A stretch of DNA of 64,000 nucleotides, taken from an uncultured Eubacteriales bacterium. GTDB taxonomy: Bacteria > Bacillota > Clostridia > TANB77 > UBA1234. Each line of letters begins with the position of its first letter. Within the stretch, counting starts at the first letter, position 1. Under the pieces are notes generated by a model. It had not been told where the DNA came from. It saw nothing but the letters and a program-made list of their open reading frames with translations, and did not search any database. Location of the stretch: assembly GCA_949283575.1 (NCBI GenBank), contig CASDSU010000036.1, positions 136,110-200,109 of the forward strand, written 5' to 3'. The position numbers were made by a program, and so were the translations under genes. Shown here one piece after another: positions 36,838-47,937 of the stretch.

Positions 36838-37729
36838 AAATGAAGATGGAAAAAGGCTTGATGCGGTGGTGTCTCAGCTTAATGCTAAGATATCTAGAAC
36901 GCTTGCTCAAGAGCTTATAAAAAACGGAACGATACTTTTAGATGGGAAGATTCAAAAGGTTTCTTCGAAAGTTAGGTTGGGACAATTTGTTACAATGCCG
37001 GAAGAGTATAATACTAAGCCGAATGAAGATATTATTCCGGAAGATATAGATATTGATGTCTTATATGAAGACGAAGATATAGTTGTTGTAAATAAGCCAA
37101 AAGATATGGTTGTTCATCCTGCGGTTGGAAATTGGACTGGTACGCTTGTGAATGCGATGCTTGGGAAATATGAACTTTCGGATGAAAATGGTGAATTTAG
37201 ACCAGGAATTGTGCATAGATTGGATAAGAACACTACAGGAGTTATGGTAGTGGCGAAGAATAATAATGCCCATAATATACTTGCTAGTCAAATTCAAGCG
37301 CATGATTTTAAGAAAATATATGTTGCGCTTGTGAAAGGTTTAATACCTGAAAATGAGGCGATTATTGAGTTACCGATTGGTAGACATCCAACAGATAGAA
37401 AGAAGATGGCTGTTGTTAAGGATGGAAGAGAAGCGTATACGAAATTTAAAGTTTTGGAGCGATTTGATAAGTATACATTTGTTGAAGTTGAATTAAAGAC
37501 TGGAAGAACGCATCAGATAAGGGTTCATATGTCACATATTGGTTATCCAATAGTGGGAGATGATACATATTCGAATGGAAAAAATCCTTTTGGTGTGACA
37601 AGTCAAATGCTTCATTCTAAAATACTAGGAATAACACATCCAACAACTAAAGAGTATATGGAGTTTGAAGCTCCTATGCCTGAAGAGTTTGAAAGTGTAT
37701 TATCAAAATTGAGAAATAATGAAATTTAA
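36809..37729 (+). CDS. rluD: RluA/RluD family 23S rRNA pseudouridine synthase
   Basis: A 306-residue pseudouridine synthase with an N-terminal S4 RNA-binding domain (GKRLDAVVSQLN, residues 14-25) and the catalytic motif GIVHRLDKNTTG, whose Asp is the nucleophile. The GRTHQIRVHM motif follows. The GTG start at 36809 lies inside lspA with an AAGGGA site just upstream, which suggests translational coupling. Which uridines it modifies (RluD-like or another RluA type) cannot be decided from sequence alone. Confidence 0.93.
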   Translation: MEIIEKKISENEDGKRLDAVVSQLNAKISRTLAQELIKNGTILLDGKIQKVSSKVRLGQFVTMPEEYNTKPNEDIIPEDIDIDVLYEDEDIVVVNKPKDMVVHPAVGNWTGTLVNAMLGKYELSDENGEFRPGIVHRLDKNTTGVMVVAKNNNAHNILASQIQAHDFKKIYVALVKGLIPENEAIIELPIGRHPTDRKKMAVVKDGREAYTKFKVLERFDKYTFVEVELKTGRTHQIRVHMSHIGYPIVGDDTYSNGKNPFGVTSQMLHSKILGITHPTTKEYMEFEAPMPEEFESVLSKLRNNEI

Positions 37730-37768
37730 TTTATAGACTAAGTACGAAAGATAAAGGAGGAAAATTTT

Positions 37769-39172
37769 ATGAAAAAAATTCTTTTTGTGGCTTCAGAAGT
37801 TGCACCATATGCGAAGTCAGGTGGTCTTGGTGATGTTATAGGGTCACTTCCAAAAGAATTAATTGAAATTGGATATGATGTTTCAGTTATAATGCCTAGG
37901 TATAGGGAAATTGAAACCGAAATGGATTATGTTGTTGATTATCCAATATATATGCAGGGAAGAAAAGAAAATTGTATAATTCGTGCGCATAATCAAGATA
38001 TAAACGGAAAAGTTTTGACAACATATTTTGTTGACAATATAGCATATTTTGATAGAGATGGAATGTATTGTCATCCTGATGAAGCTGAAAGATTTGCGTT
38101 TTTTGACAAGGCGGTCACAGAATTTATCACAAGAATTAATCCTGATATTGTTCATTTAAATGATTGGCAAACAGGACCGATTGCGTTGCTACTTAGAGAA
38201 AAAGTTAAAGATACAAGAACTAAAATAATTTATACAATTCATAACTTGGAGTATAACGGTAGATTTAATCGAGGAAATCTTTATCATTTTGATTTAGATG
38301 ATTCATATTTTACGCCTAGTAAGTTTGAATTTTATGGTGATATAAGTTTTTCAAAGGTTGGAATTATTTATTCGGATATGGTTACAACAGTTAGTAAAAC
38401 GTATGCTGGAGAAATTCAAACTCAGCAATATGGTTTTGGATATGAAGGGTTATTAAATCAGAAAGCTCAAAATGGTAAGCTTGTTGGAATCGTAAATGGA
38501 ATTGATTATGATGTGTATAATCCAAGTCAAAATAAAGAAATAATTGCAAATTATGATTTTGAAGATTTAGAAGGTAAGGCAAAATGTAAAAAGGATTTAC
38601 AAGAAGATTTGGGATTGCCTGTGAAAGATGTTCCTATACTTGCTGTTATATCAAGAGTTGTACATCACAAAGGTTTTGATATATTAGTTGAAGGTATGAA
38701 TGAACTTCTGAAAAAAGATATTCAATTTGTTGCTCTTGGTGTTGGAGAACAGCATTATATAAATAGACTAAAGTATTTGAAAGAAAAATATCCAGACAAA
38801 GTTTCTGTTAATGATTTCTTTGATACAGAACTTGCGAAAAAGATATATGCTGGCAGTGATATGTTCATGATGCCATCAATGTTTGAACCATGCGGACTTT
38901 CTCAAATGATAAGTTTCAGATATGGAACCATCCCAGTTGTTAGAAGTACAGGAGGACTTAGAGATACAGTTATAGGTTATTTAAGTAACAAAGAATGTGG
39001 AAATGGATTTACGTTTTGGGGTGATCAAGTTGAAGACTTAGTGGAAGTTACAAACAAGGCATTAGACGTATATTCTAGAAAAGAAGAATGGCAAGCTTTA
39101 GTGAAAAATGCTATGAAACAAGACCATTCATGGGCAAACTCAGCAAAAGAATATGCAAAGTTGTATGAATAA
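37769..39172 (+). CDS. glgA: Glycogen synthase, ADP-glucose dependent
   Basis: A GT5 family glycosyltransferase of 467 residues that extends alpha-1,4-glucan chains from ADP-glucose. The substrate-binding KSGGLGDV (Lys16) is at the start, and the C-terminal GT-B domain holds FEPCGLSQM and STGGLRDTV. AAGGAGG precedes ATG 37769. No glgC, glgD, glgB or glgP gene lies beside it, so it is separated from the rest of the pathway in this window. Confidence 0.94.
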   Translation: MKKILFVASEVAPYAKSGGLGDVIGSLPKELIEIGYDVSVIMPRYREIETEMDYVVDYPIYMQGRKENCIIRAHNQDINGKVLTTYFVDNIAYFDRDGMYCHPDEAERFAFFDKAVTEFITRINPDIVHLNDWQTGPIALLLREKVKDTRTKIIYTIHNLEYNGRFNRGNLYHFDLDDSYFTPSKFEFYGDISFSKVGIIYSDMVTTVSKTYAGEIQTQQYGFGYEGLLNQKAQNGKLVGIVNGIDYDVYNPSQNKEIIANYDFEDLEGKAKCKKDLQEDLGLPVKDVPILAVISRVVHHKGFDILVEGMNELLKKDIQFVALGVGEQHYINRLKYLKEKYPDKVSVNDFFDTELAKKIYAGSDMFMMPSMFEPCGLSQMISFRYGTIPVVRSTGGLRDTVIGYLSNKECGNGFTFWGDQVEDLVEVTNKALDVYSRKEEWQALVKNAMKQDHSWANSAKEYAKLYE

Positions 39173-39182
39173 AAAATAGCAT

Positions 39183-39250
39183 CGAGTAGAAGTTTGGATT
39201 TCTGGACAAATGACACGTCCTTTTGTCCAGAAACTCAAAACTCCAACTCG
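39183..39250. repeat. Nested inverted repeat after glgA
   Basis: An inner stem TTTCTGGACAAA/TTTTGTCCAGAAA (39199-39210 with 39221-39233) sits inside an outer pair CGAGT/ACTCG. No T-tract follows. The GGACAAA/TTTGTCC core recurs at several other intergenic places. Confidence 0.6.
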
Positions 39251-39392
39251 AAAATTTATATAAACCATAAACACGCTAGCGCCTATGGAAGATGGAAATC
39301 AAATTTATTGTATAATACAATTTATGAAGACCTTTAATATTATGTGATGAAAATAATTATATAATTCAAAAAAATAAAAAATCGGAGGATTT

Positions 39393-40109
39393 ATGGAAGT
39401 AAGATTGCAAAAGTTTTTAGCGGAATGTGGAGTTGCTTCAAGAAGAAAATGTGAAGAAATTATTCTTGCTGGGAAAGTTAAAGTGAATGGAGTTTTGATA
39501 ACTGAGCTTGGAACAAAAATTAATCCAGAAGCTGATATTGTAGAAGTTGATGGGAAAGTTATAAGCTCTGAAAAAAAAGTATACATTCTTTTAAATAAGC
39601 CAGTAGGTTATGTTACAACAATGAGTGATGAAAAAGAACGTCCAACAGTTATGGAACTTTTAGAGGGTGTAAAGGAAAAAGTCGTTCCGGTTGGGAGATT
39701 AGATATGTTCACTTCTGGTTTGTTACTTCTTTCGAATGATGGTGATTTTGTTTATAAAGTTACTCATCCAAAACATGAAACAACTAAAACTTACATTGTA
39801 AAGACCAGAGGTGTCCCACGTGAGTCAGATTTGGAAAAGTTAAGAGTTGGTGTAAAGATTGAGGATTATACAACATCACCTGCTGAAGTTAATTTACTTT
39901 TGAAAGATAATACAAATAACATTGCAAGAATTTGGATTAGAATTCACGAGGGAAGAAATAGACAAGTTAGAAAAATGTGTGAAGCAATTGGTTTATCTGT
40001 AATAGCACTAAAACGTGAAGGTGTAGGAAATCTAACTTGTGAAGGTGTTGAGCGTGGAAAATGGAGATATTTGACTGATGAAGAAGTTGCAGAAATTTTA
40101 AATGTATAG
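39393..40109 (+). CDS. rluB: RsuA/RluB family rRNA pseudouridine synthase
   Basis: A 238-residue enzyme with an N-terminal S4 domain (RLQKFLAECGVASRRKCEEII) and the RsuA-type catalytic motif VGRLDMFTSGLLLLSNDG. The 'EGRNRQVRKMCEAIG' motif follows. The RluB group (23S U2605-type site) is the best match, but a different rRNA target is possible. A GGAGG site precedes ATG 39393. Rather often this gene lies with scpA/scpB; those are not present here. Confidence 0.92.
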   Translation: MEVRLQKFLAECGVASRRKCEEIILAGKVKVNGVLITELGTKINPEADIVEVDGKVISSEKKVYILLNKPVGYVTTMSDEKERPTVMELLEGVKEKVVPVGRLDMFTSGLLLLSNDGDFVYKVTHPKHETTKTYIVKTRGVPRESDLEKLRVGVKIEDYTTSPAEVNLLLKDNTNNIARIWIRIHEGRNRQVRKMCEAIGLSVIALKREGVGNLTCEGVERGKWRYLTDEEVAEILNV

Positions 40110-40149
40110 ATTTTAGATAAAAAAGTAACAAAAGAAGGAAGATGTAATT

Positions 40150-41598
40150 ATGGAATATGAAAAAATTAAATTGCCAGTATCTCTTGGCTTAGCTGTAAGT
40201 AAAGCTTTGAAAGAAGAAATGGGTATACAAACAAACATGAATCAATATGGTTTGTTGAGTTTTGCTTTTATGCCAGAAGATCTTGAATTGATTAAAAAGA
40301 TAGAAATTTCAAATATAAAGAAGGAATCTTTAAAGAAAATTGAGCATTTAAAAAATCTTGAAATTTTAATAATTTCTAATGAACATGATGATATTGAAGG
40401 TGGAGAAACAAAAAGTGTTAAAAAGAGTGAAGAGACTCATGAGTCAGAAGAATATTCTATAGAAGATAGAGATTTTATGGATATTGCTAAGTGTGAAAAA
40501 TTAAAGAAACTTGTAATTAAAGCTCAAAATAAATTAAAAAAAATAGACTTGAATTATTTCGAAAACTTAGAATATGTTGAGTTGAGATGTAACAAGAATT
40601 TAGAGTTCATTGAAGCAGGAAGAAATGTAAAAAATTTAAAAACATTTATATGTTGTGATAATGAAAAAATAAAAAATACTGAAGAAATTGGAAGAATAAT
40701 TGAAAGAAATACTAAACTTTCACAGTTAGAAATTGATGTAATGAATTTTCCGGATGCAATAAAATATGATTATCATAGTGGGGAATATGATTGTGATATA
40801 GTCCAAAGAATAAAAAATATTCCTGTTGTTAAGTTTGAAGAGTGTTTTGAAGCTGATAGAACGATAAATTTAAATTTGGATAATATGATAAACATGCATA
40901 ATAAAGCTTGCAAAATTTTGCATTTGTATGTTCAAGATACAGCAAATAAAAAGGATTTAATTGTTGGAATTGAAAATTATTTGGCTAAAAATGTTGTATA
41001 TGATGAAGAAGCTGGTCAACATGTGCATGTTGATATGATAAGGAAAATGTGTGATTCAGATGAACAGATGCAAAAGTTGTATAGATTTTTTAAATCGCCT
41101 ACACATGGTGCAAGTGGTGCATATAACGCAATAATGTTTAATCAATGCATATGTGAAGGATATACTCGTGCGATGCAGTATTTATTGAAATTAAAAGGAA
41201 TAAAATCCCATGATGTGTATTGTTTGCCCAAAATAAAGCAGAAGAGTTTTTTTAATACGGCAGAAGAGAACGCTGCAGCGGGTGAATATGAGATTGCATT
41301 TGATGATGAGTATCACAGCATCCTTTGTATTGATGATTACAATTTACTATATGCAGATCCTTGTTTAGATGCAAAGTTTTATAGAAAAGGAGATAAAACT
41401 TTACCATTTGTTTTAAAAACTAAAGAAGAGATTGAGCAAACTCATCGATTTGTATCAAACCAAGAAAATGTTTTAAATAGATATTCAGAGCAATCAGAAC
41501 ATTCAATAATGAGTTCAATAAGAAATACAGAAGCTTATATTGAAAATCAAATAAGAACAGGTGCGGATGAGCTGGAAATAAGAGGAATGATTAAATAA
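40150..41598 (+). CDS. Leucine-rich-repeat-like plus transglutaminase-like protein
   Basis: A 482-residue protein without a signal peptide. Residues about 45-235 show repeating short beta/Leu units (LKNLEILIIS, 'CEKLKKLVIK', 'FENLEYVELRCN', 'VKNLKTFIC') like a degenerate leucine-rich repeat, broken by an acidic insert. The C-terminal half resembles a transglutaminase/protease fold: Cys335 in CICEGYTRAMQYLLKLKGI, His389 in YHSILCIDD and Asp403 in ADPCLD make a plausible catalytic triad. AAGGAAG precedes ATG 40150. The substrate is unknown; a cytosolic or non-classically exported role is open. Confidence 0.75.
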   Translation: MEYEKIKLPVSLGLAVSKALKEEMGIQTNMNQYGLLSFAFMPEDLELIKKIEISNIKKESLKKIEHLKNLEILIISNEHDDIEGGETKSVKKSEETHESEEYSIEDRDFMDIAKCEKLKKLVIKAQNKLKKIDLNYFENLEYVELRCNKNLEFIEAGRNVKNLKTFICCDNEKIKNTEEIGRIIERNTKLSQLEIDVMNFPDAIKYDYHSGEYDCDIVQRIKNIPVVKFEECFEADRTINLNLDNMINMHNKACKILHLYVQDTANKKDLIVGIENYLAKNVVYDEEAGQHVHVDMIRKMCDSDEQMQKLYRFFKSPTHGASGAYNAIMFNQCICEGYTRAMQYLLKLKGIKSHDVYCLPKIKQKSFFNTAEENAAAGEYEIAFDDEYHSILCIDDYNLLYADPCLDAKFYRKGDKTLPFVLKTKEEIEQTHRFVSNQENVLNRYSEQSEHSIMSSIRNTEAYIENQIRTGADELEIRGMIK

Positions 41599-41618
41599 GA
41601 ATAAAACATCAAAATTAG

Positions 41619-41647
41619 TTTACATTTTTGAAAAAACGTGGTAAAAT
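41619..41647 (+). promoter_or_regulatory. Promoter of the valS T-box transcript
   Basis: TTTACA-N17-TAAAAT with TGG as extended -10. Confidence 0.7.
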
Positions 41648-41654
41648 TCAAACA

Positions 41655-41921
41655 TATTGGGAAAGACAAAGAACAAGAGGAGTAAATCAAAAACTACTTA
41701 AAGAGAGGGAAAGTCACCGGCTGTAAGCTTTTCTAAGTGTATGATTGATTGAAGGTAGCTTGGGAGTTGCATTAGCGAAAGATCTGTGAATTTAGTAGTT
41801 AGTGCCGTTTTAAGTGCGTTAAACTTACAATGAGGTAAAAGCTTTTTGAAAGAAGCTTTTATAAATTAAGGTGGTATCACGAGCAAATTCGTCCTTTGGG
41901 AATGAATTTGCTCTTTTTTTG
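41655..41921 (+). ncRNA. T-box leader upstream of a small membrane gene and valS
   Basis: The leader has the Stem I motif AAAGAGAGGG, the conserved antiterminator sequence AATTAAGGTGGTATCACG (about 41864-41881), and a terminator stem GAGCAAATTC/GAATTTGCTC followed by T7. The lower Stem I helix AACTACT/AGTAGTT is perfect. Directly before its 3' strand the specifier loop reads TGAA-TTT-A, which would be UUU (Phe), not a valine codon. The UGGU in the T-box fits discriminator A, true of both tRNA-Val and tRNA-Phe. Regulation by a T-box is clear; the amino acid sensed is not. Confidence 0.88.
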
Positions 41922-41982
41922 AAAAAGAACAAAAGCCACGTCCATTTGTCCATTTCCCAAAAGCGAAAGGAAGGTGAGTCTT

Positions 41983-42168
41983 ATGGGGATTAATTTAATA
42001 GGTTCGGTGATAGTACTCGTCGGTCTTTGCATGGCACTTGATTCGCGAAGGCTCGTCAAGAAGTACTTTAACTTTGGTGAAGAAAATATAGCCGTTTTAG
42101 GCTTGAAAATAGTTGGCTTTATGATAATTTTTATTGGTGGAATTATCTTGATGGCGAACGTAAAATAA
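41983..42168 (+). CDS. Two-helix small membrane protein in the valS operon
   Basis: A 61-residue protein with two hydrophobic helices (LIGSVIVLVGLCMAL and IVGFMIIFIGGIILMANV) joined by a basic loop (DSRRLVKKYF). AGGAAGGTGA precedes ATG 41983; the in-frame GTG at 41974 lies inside that site. It sits between the T-box and valS, only 16 bp before valS, so it should be induced together with it. The function is unknown. Confidence 0.7.
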   Translation: MGINLIGSVIVLVGLCMALDSRRLVKKYFNFGEENIAVLGLKIVGFMIIFIGGIILMANVK

Positions 42169-42184
42169 TTTAGGAGGAGAAAAA

Positions 42185-44806
<2,622 letters not shown>

Positions 44807-44823
44807 TATAAAATAAAAAGGGA

Positions 44824-44857
44824 AGCCCCCGGTGCAGAGCGCACTGGGGGCTTTTGT
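44824..44857. terminator. GC-rich terminator between valS and a convergent orphan gene
   Basis: AAGCCCCCGGTGC pairs with GCACTGGGGGCTTTT, a stem far richer in GC than other native terminators. It may have come with the adjoining orphan gene. Confidence 0.75.
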
Positions 44858-44885
44858 CGGTATGTGACTTACATCGAAGAGGTCA

Positions 44886-45674
44886 TCACGCCAGCAACTT
44901 GCGCAGATAGCGGATGTGGAGATCTTCGTGCATGTGGAGCTCGTAGAGCCTAGCGGCGAGCTTACACAGGAAATACCTGTAGGTAACGTCGCAGAGCAAA
45001 TCGTAGGCATCCTCATCGATTACCAGGCGGAAGAAGTTCTCCAAAGAGCAGACTTCGTATTCGCCGAAATCGGGATTGATGCTGATACGGCACTTGCCGA
45101 GCTCGAAATAGGTACGGAGCGTCTCGAGTTCGAAAATCGAACGCATAGAGAGACACTCCTCACGGATGAAACGCGCGGAGCATTCGTCGAACAGGTAGAG
45201 GACCAGGGCGTCGTTATGCCACGGTTCCATCAGTTCGAAGTTGCCATAGTCGTAGTCATCGTAGTAGACACCGACCGGAGCAACAGACTGTTCGGCACGA
45301 ACGTCATAGATGTCAGTCTTGAAGAACAAGCTCATCTCGTTCTTTTTCGCGTTGTCGAGCAGCTTGTGGCGGTCGCCACGATTATACATTTTGTGGCAGT
45401 GCTCCCAGTACTGAGCCTTCAGCGTTCCACGCTTGTCGCGAGAGGACGTACGACGCTTGAACCGGTTGTAGCGACGGGTAGCCTTCTTCTGCTGGTGCAG
45501 GATGAAAGCGGCCATCTGCTCGTTTTCGGCATGGGCGTCAGCTTCGAGCATTTCAGCGATACATTCGCGTTCGAAATCCTCGAAAAGGCAACCATCGCTG
45601 GTCATATCGTCATAATCGGCGAAGATGGCCATGCTGATCTGATTGTCAGGGATAAACGTCGTGTTTTCGTACAC
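44886..45674 (-). CDS. Orphan protein, GC-rich island gene 3
   Basis: A 262-residue protein that I do not recognise. It is acidic and rich in Tyr, Phe and Asp. A basic, Arg-rich block lies in the middle (ATRRYNRFKRRTSSRDKRG), followed by aromatic and acidic segments (YYDDYDYGNFE). The C-terminal third is Leu/Tyr-rich and helical. The minus strand is chosen because AAGGAGG and a TGGTATAAT extended -10 lie upstream; GTG 45674 is the best-placed start. Codons are strongly GC-rich, with CGC and CGT for Arg and one in-frame CGG at 45462-45464. A long open frame on the plus strand over the same bases is its shadow. Confidence 0.65.
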   Translation of the reverse strand: MYENTTFIPDNQISMAIFADYDDMTSDGCLFEDFERECIAEMLEADAHAENEQMAAFILHQQKKATRRYNRFKRRTSSRDKRGTLKAQYWEHCHKMYNRGDRHKLLDNAKKNEMSLFFKTDIYDVRAEQSVAPVGVYYDDYDYGNFELMEPWHNDALVLYLFDECSARFIREECLSMRSIFELETLRTYFELGKCRISINPDFGEYEVCSLENFFRLVIDEDAYDLLCDVTYRYFLCKLAARLYELHMHEDLHIRYLRKLLA

Positions 45675-45743
45675 TGAACATACCTCCTTGAATAAATAAT
45701 GGGTCCAATACAATTATACCACGTTTTTAATGGAAAATAAAGC

Positions 45744-45770
45744 AAAAAAAAGCCGAAAACAAATCCGGCA
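45744..45770 (-). terminator. Terminator of the 81-residue orphan gene
   Basis: On the minus strand, GCCG(GATTTGTTTT)CGGC is followed by T8. Confidence 0.65.
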
Positions 45771-45796
45771 GTCGTTTCGGGAGTAAAGACAGCTTA

Positions 45797-46042
45797 TCAG
45801 AGTACATACTCGATGATAAGCAGGACGACAATCACCGCAAGGATGATGTTCATCCAATCCGACGCAGAGCGCTTGGCATGCTGCCAGCGTTCGGTAGCCG
45901 TAGTATAATTTCTCGGCTGCGTATGGTCGTCATAACGCCTTGCAGCAGAGTCTACACCACGGATGACGGTTCGCCATGCCCACCGAATGACACGGAAAAG
46001 CACGTAAACCATGAGAATGGGAAAGATTAGACTAAGAATCAT
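45797..46042 (-). CDS. Orphan small membrane protein, GC-rich island gene 4
   Basis: An 81-residue protein with an N-terminal helix (LIFPILMVYVLFRVIRWAW), a basic/polar middle (RRYDDHTQPRNYTTATERWQ) and a C-terminal helix (MNIILAVIVVLLIIEYVL). It would be a two-pass membrane protein with a cytosolic basic loop. AAGGGGGG lies upstream of ATG 46042. Codon usage is GC-rich, with an in-frame CGG at 45983-45985. It is the second of two minus-strand orphan genes in a row, each with its own terminator. Function unknown. Confidence 0.65.
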   Translation of the reverse strand: MILSLIFPILMVYVLFRVIRWAWRTVIRGVDSAARRYDDHTQPRNYTTATERWQHAKRSASDWMNIILAVIVVLLIIEYVL

Positions 46043-46251
46043 ATTCCCAAAAACCCCCCTTATTTATGATTGTTCAGCAGAACGTATATATATTATAACT
46101 TAAAAATGCTAAAAATTCAATTGATTTACATATTTTAAGATGAAAATCTATAAATTACTGTAAATTTTAGGAAAACTTTACTAAAATTCTTGAAATGAAA
46201 TTTGTTAATATTTATACTAATAATTGAAAAAATATAAAAAGGAGAATGCAA

Positions 46252-47028
46252 ATGAAAAACATTAAAATTATTTTTTTAATTATGGCTCTTGCCGTTATAG
46301 CTTTATGCTTTGTAGGGTGTAAAGATAAAACTCAAAATAATAATGAAATTGTTAGTGGAGACGTTAATAATGAGTTAATTAGTGGAGATGAAGAAGTAAA
46401 AGTAGATGAAGAGTTAATATATGAAGAATATGAAGAGTTAATTGAAATTATTCCAGAAGAAATTCAAGCTTATGGTGGTGCAATAAATTCAATTGGATTA
46501 TTTTTTGGAGAATCTAGTGAAGCTGATCCTGGTGATTATGGTGTTTCAACACTAATAACAGATAAGAAAGGGCTTGCAAATCCTTTAGCAACATTAGGAT
46601 ATGTGTTGGTTGATGTAAATGGAGATGAAAATGATGAATTCCTAATATACGACATGAATGCAGAAGAATCAATGAAAAATGTAATAGTTTCTTTATATAC
46701 TTTAAGTGGTGATGAGCAAGAAACAGAGGTATACCATGTATTGAACTCTTATAATACAGATATATATGAATTGTGTGAAAACAATGTATTACGTTTATCT
46801 ACTATGGGAGAAGAAGTTAATGCAACATTATATTGCAAAATAGATGAATCTTTGAAAATAATACCGATTGAAAGAATAGAAGTATTTTCGAATGAAGATG
46901 GAACTATTTCAAATGTACATTATGTTGGTGAATCAGAAGAAGGAACTACAATTTCGAATGAAGAAGTTAATAATATAAATAATAAATATGTATTAAAAAA
47001 TGTAACAATTTCTTCTATAATAAAATAA
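46252..47028 (+). CDS. Putative lipoprotein of unknown function
   Basis: A 258-residue exported protein. The N-terminal signal peptide ends in a lipobox-like FVGC, with Cys at about residue 23, followed by a polar Asn/Gly/Asp/Glu linker with repeats of VSGD and ISGDEE. The folded part (about residues 70-240) has no motif that I recognise. AAAAAGGAG places the start at ATG 46252; ATG 46246 is too close to it. It precedes the spoIIA operon but a terminator separates them. Confidence 0.7.
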   Translation: MKNIKIIFLIMALAVIALCFVGCKDKTQNNNEIVSGDVNNELISGDEEVKVDEELIYEEYEELIEIIPEEIQAYGGAINSIGLFFGESSEADPGDYGVSTLITDKKGLANPLATLGYVLVDVNGDENDEFLIYDMNAEESMKNVIVSLYTLSGDEQETEVYHVLNSYNTDIYELCENNVLRLSTMGEEVNATLYCKIDESLKIIPIERIEVFSNEDGTISNVHYVGESEEGTTISNEEVNNINNKYVLKNVTISSIIK

Positions 47029-47050
47029 ATTTAATATAATTGAAATTAAG

Positions 47051-47097
47051 AAAGTTTGTCGAAAGAATAATATATTTCGGCAAACTTTTTCTTTTTA
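47051..47097 (+). terminator. Terminator before the spoIIA operon
   Basis: AAAGTTTGTCGAAA pairs with TTTCGGCAAACTTT and is followed by a T-rich tract. Confidence 0.75.
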
Positions 47098-47142
47098 ATT
47101 TTGTATTATATGTATAAATTCATACAAAGGAGGAAATAATAA

Positions 47143-47478
47143 ATGATTATGAATTATAATGAGTCCACGAGAACATTGATTATTAATTTTGATGGAGAAA
47201 TTGATCATCATTCGTGTAATGAAATTGCAGCTATATCTGATAATGCAATAAAAAAATATCTTCCAATAAAGGTAATATTTGATTTTAAAAATGTAAAATT
47301 TATGGATAGTGCTGGGATTGGAATGCTTATAGGGAGATATAAGCAACTTATGCGCTTTGATGGAAAAGCGGAGATGATTAATGTTAATAACGATATTAAG
47401 CGAATTTTTAGTATGGTAGGAATTTTTAAAATAATTCCGTTAGTTGATGAAAATACAGAGACTTTGGCAAATTTATAA
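47143..47478 (+). CDS. spoIIAA: Anti-sigma-F factor antagonist SpoIIAA
   Basis: A STAS-domain protein of 111 residues. In its unphosphorylated form it binds SpoIIAB and frees sigma-F in the forespore. The phosphorylation motif is seen as FMDSAGIGMLIGRYK. AAAGGAGG precedes ATG 47143. It is the first gene of the conserved spoIIAA-spoIIAB-sigF operon. I could not identify a clear sigma-H promoter upstream. Confidence 0.95.
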   Translation: MIMNYNESTRTLIINFDGEIDHHSCNEIAAISDNAIKKYLPIKVIFDFKNVKFMDSAGIGMLIGRYKQLMRFDGKAEMINVNNDIKRIFSMVGIFKIIPLVDENTETLANL

Positions 47479-47511
47479 TTTGAAAATTGAAATAAGGAGA
47501 GATGTTTTAGA

Positions 47512-47937
47512 ATGGAAAATGAGATGAAATTAGAATTTAAAAGTAAGTCTTCTAATGAAGCTTTTGCTAGAATTACAGTTGCAGCTTTTGCATCAGAATT
47601 AAATCCAACATTAGAAGAAATATCAGATATAAAGACTGCTGTTTCGGAAGCAGTTACAAATAGTATAATTCACGGATATGAGGGACAAGATGGAATAATA
47701 CATATTAATTGTAAAATAAAAGAGAGGACTTTAGAGATAGAAGTAATTGATTATGGAAAAGGAATTGAAAATATAGAGATTGCTAAACAACCTTTATATA
47801 CAAGTAAACCCGAACTTGATAGATCAGGAATGGGTTTTACGATAATGGAGAATTTCATGGATGAATTTAAACTTGAATCAATTGTTGATGTTGGAACAAA
47901 AATAAAAATGAAGAAGACGATTAAGGAGGCACTATGA
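47512..47937 (+). CDS. spoIIAB: Anti-sigma-F factor / SpoIIAA kinase SpoIIAB
   Basis: A GHKL-type ATPase of 141 residues that holds sigma-F inactive and phosphorylates SpoIIAA. The N box is [14 protein letters not shown], the G1 box is DYGKGI, and the G2 box is SGMGFTIM. The last codons carry the AAGGAGG site for sigF, and the stop TGA overlaps the sigF ATG (ATGA), so the two genes are translationally coupled. Confidence 0.96.
   Translation: MENEMKLEFKSKSSNEAFARITVAAFASELNPTLEEISDIKTAVSEAVTNSIIHGYEGQDGIIHINCKIKERTLEIEVIDYGKGIENIEIAKQPLYTSKPELDRSGMGFTIMENFMDEFKLESIVDVGTKIKMKKTIKEAL

Noticed and set aside
44916-45677. Long open frame on the plus strand (253 codons) opposite the 262-residue orphan gene
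   Set aside because: It has no Shine-Dalgarno sequence and no promoter. The minus-strand frame has AAGGAGG and an extended -10, so the plus-strand frame is a shadow created by GC-rich codons.
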